A stretch of DNA of 64,000 nt, taken from Leptolyngbya sp. CCY15150 (GTDB lineage: Bacteria; Cyanobacteriota; Cyanobacteriia; RECH01). The stretch's first letter is position 1, and the number at the start of each line of letters is the position of its first letter. The DNA lies in contig NZ_JACSWB010000157.1 of the NCBI RefSeq assembly GCF_016888135.1, positions 143,319 through 207,318 on the forward strand, in the 5' to 3' direction. The notes beneath the pieces are model-generated. The model made no database searches. It was not told where the DNA came from and was given only the letters and a program-made list of their open reading frames with translations. Shown piece by piece: positions 63,191 through 64,000 of this stretch. A program made the position numbers and the translations under genes.

Positions 63191-64000
63191 TCATCCGTTC
63201 TCCTCGACTGCCTCACTCGCTGCCCCATCGTTTCCAAGTCCCTCCTTCTTCCTCAACGCCTCCAATACCTCTGGCGTGAATGGATTTTGTCCCATTTGCA
63301 ACGCTTTCGCCCATTCCTGTCGTTGCTTCGCTTTCTCACCTCGGTAGTACTCTTCGGCTTCAATTGCTGTCACAACTGCCTGAAAATCTTCTGAAGCTCC
63401 GGCTAAATCATCGGTTAAGGCTCTGGCAATTCCACGGGTTTCTCGAAATCCCACCCAGTCACCCAAAGCGACAGCTTTATCACCTGCAAATACCACGGCT
63501 GCTGACTGGCCATGCAAACTCCCAAACTGGCAGAGTAAATTCCAAACCCAGGCATCAATTTCTAAGCCCGTGTCGATGGTTTGAGCCTCCTGGTAAGCCT
63601 GAATTGCCGCCAACACATGGCCCTGCTTGACCCCATCCATCCCCTGGCTCAAAACCACCGCCGCCTTGAACCGGGGAGTTTGAGCCAACGATTCGGGCAC
63701 GTTGAGCGCTGCATGGAGCCCCTGGGCACCAGCCCAATGGGTTGACCCATTCCACAGAATTTCATTCAAGTTGGCGTTGCTGAGGTCGGCGTTGCTGAGG
63801 TTGGCGCTGCTGAGGTCGGCGCTGCTGAGGTCGGCGCTGCTGAGGTTGGCGCTGCGGAGGTCGGCGCTGCTGAGGTAGGCGCTGGTGAGGTCGGCGCTGC
63901 GGAGGTCGGCGCCGCTGAGGTTGGTGCTGCTGAGGTTGGCGTTGAAGAGGTTGGCGCTGGTGAGGTTGGCGTTGAAGAGGTTGGCGTTGAAGAGGTTGGC
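63191..64000 (-). CDS. Pentapeptide-repeat protein with TPR-like C-terminus (partial, N-terminus off the right edge)
   Basis: The minus-strand frame is open from the right edge to a stop at 63191, giving at least 269 residues. The first 77 codons are pentapeptide repeats of type A(D/N)LxxA ([38 protein letters not shown]), which form a right-handed quadrilateral beta helix. Then [20 protein letters not shown] marks the usual cap after pentapeptides in cyanobacteria. The rest is helical and TPR-like ([46 protein letters not shown]) with the [20 protein letters not shown] ending I recall from cyanobacterial TPR, caspase and STAND proteins. Function unknown; the missing N-terminus may carry a signalling domain. 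Confidence 0.85.
   Translation of the reverse strand, partial: ANLFNANLFNANLTSANLFNANLSSTNLSGADLRSADLTSAYLSSADLRSANLSSADLSSADLSSANLSNADLSNANLNEILWNGSTHWAGAQGLHAALNVPESLAQTPRFKAAVVLSQGMDGVKQGHVLAAIQAYQEAQTIDTGLEIDAWVWNLLCQFGSLHGQSAAVVFAGDKAVALGDWVGFRETRGIARALTDDLAGASEDFQAVVTAIEAEEYYRGEKAKQRQEWAKALQMGQNPFTPEVLEALRKKEGLGNDGAASEAVEENG

Noticed and set aside
63770..64000. Minisatellite-like tandem array at the right edge
   Set aside because: It codes in frame for pentapeptide repeats, so it was annotated as part of a CDS.

Overview
The window is a stretch of a cyanobacterial chromosome. It carries genes for oxygenic photosynthesis (psbV, a psbV2-like gene and petE for plastocyanin), a DHNA-CoA thioesterase of the cyanobacterial menaquinone/phylloquinone type, and several families seen mainly in cyanobacteria. 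The octamer GCGATCGC (HIP1) and its core are scattered through almost every gene, as in many cyanobacterial genomes. Genus cannot be fixed from the sequence; the moderately high GC, HIP1 richness, short plastocyanin and accessory Roco/pentapeptide genes would fit a filamentous Leptolyngbya-like or related lineage (inference). No rRNA, tRNA or CRISPR array was seen.

Layout. 0-6 kb: ruvX and a GNAT protein (minus), murJ, and an orphan RTX calcium-binding protein. 6-16 kb: a tandem universal stress protein, a DHNA-CoA thioesterase, a DUF3288 protein, a Tat-exported caspase-like protein without a catalytic dyad, ATP sulfurylase, mnmA, a SPOR-like secreted protein and nnr. 16-25 kb: a gene-poor 0.9 kb stretch, an RNase II/R family protein, ubiX translationally coupled to a sugar-binding lipoprotein, a TPR-like/M48-like membrane protein, and a cold-type RRM protein with a clear terminator. 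25-38 kb: a UvrD-like helicase divergent from a GT39-like membrane glycosyltransferase, purC, then a compact outer-membrane cluster bamA-lpxC-fabZ-lpxA-lpxB, whose genes overlap or sit close together. It joins outer-membrane protein assembly to early lipid A synthesis. A CIA30 protein and a collagen-like secreted protein follow on the other strand.

39.7-46.2 kb is the accessory part. It holds a creatininase-family amidohydrolase, an antitoxin-like gene followed by a truncated PIN toxin, a 1022-residue Roco protein (LRR-Roc-COR) with near-identical LRR units and an Asn-rich/helical C-terminal module, the C-terminal remnant of an sbcC gene, and a DUF1400 hydrolase. Two broken genes flanking the Roco gene suggest a site of repeated gain and loss. 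The Roco gene is the best candidate here for an NLR-like signalling or conflict system, but this is inference from domain architecture.

46-62 kb is mostly housekeeping: ligA, a DUF427 protein, a cyclic-nucleotide-binding protein, icd, rph, a Nudix hydrolase, peroxiredoxin Q/BCP, then the electron-transfer group psbV, psbV2-like and petE, a VOC protein, a lipase-like hydrolase and ileS. 62.4-64 kb is accessory again: an MntA-HepT toxin-antitoxin pair and the C-terminal part of a pentapeptide-repeat protein that runs off the right edge.

Several proteins look like members of enzyme families that have lost catalytic residues (caspase-like, M48-like, RNase II/R-like). Those calls rest on motif inspection by eye.
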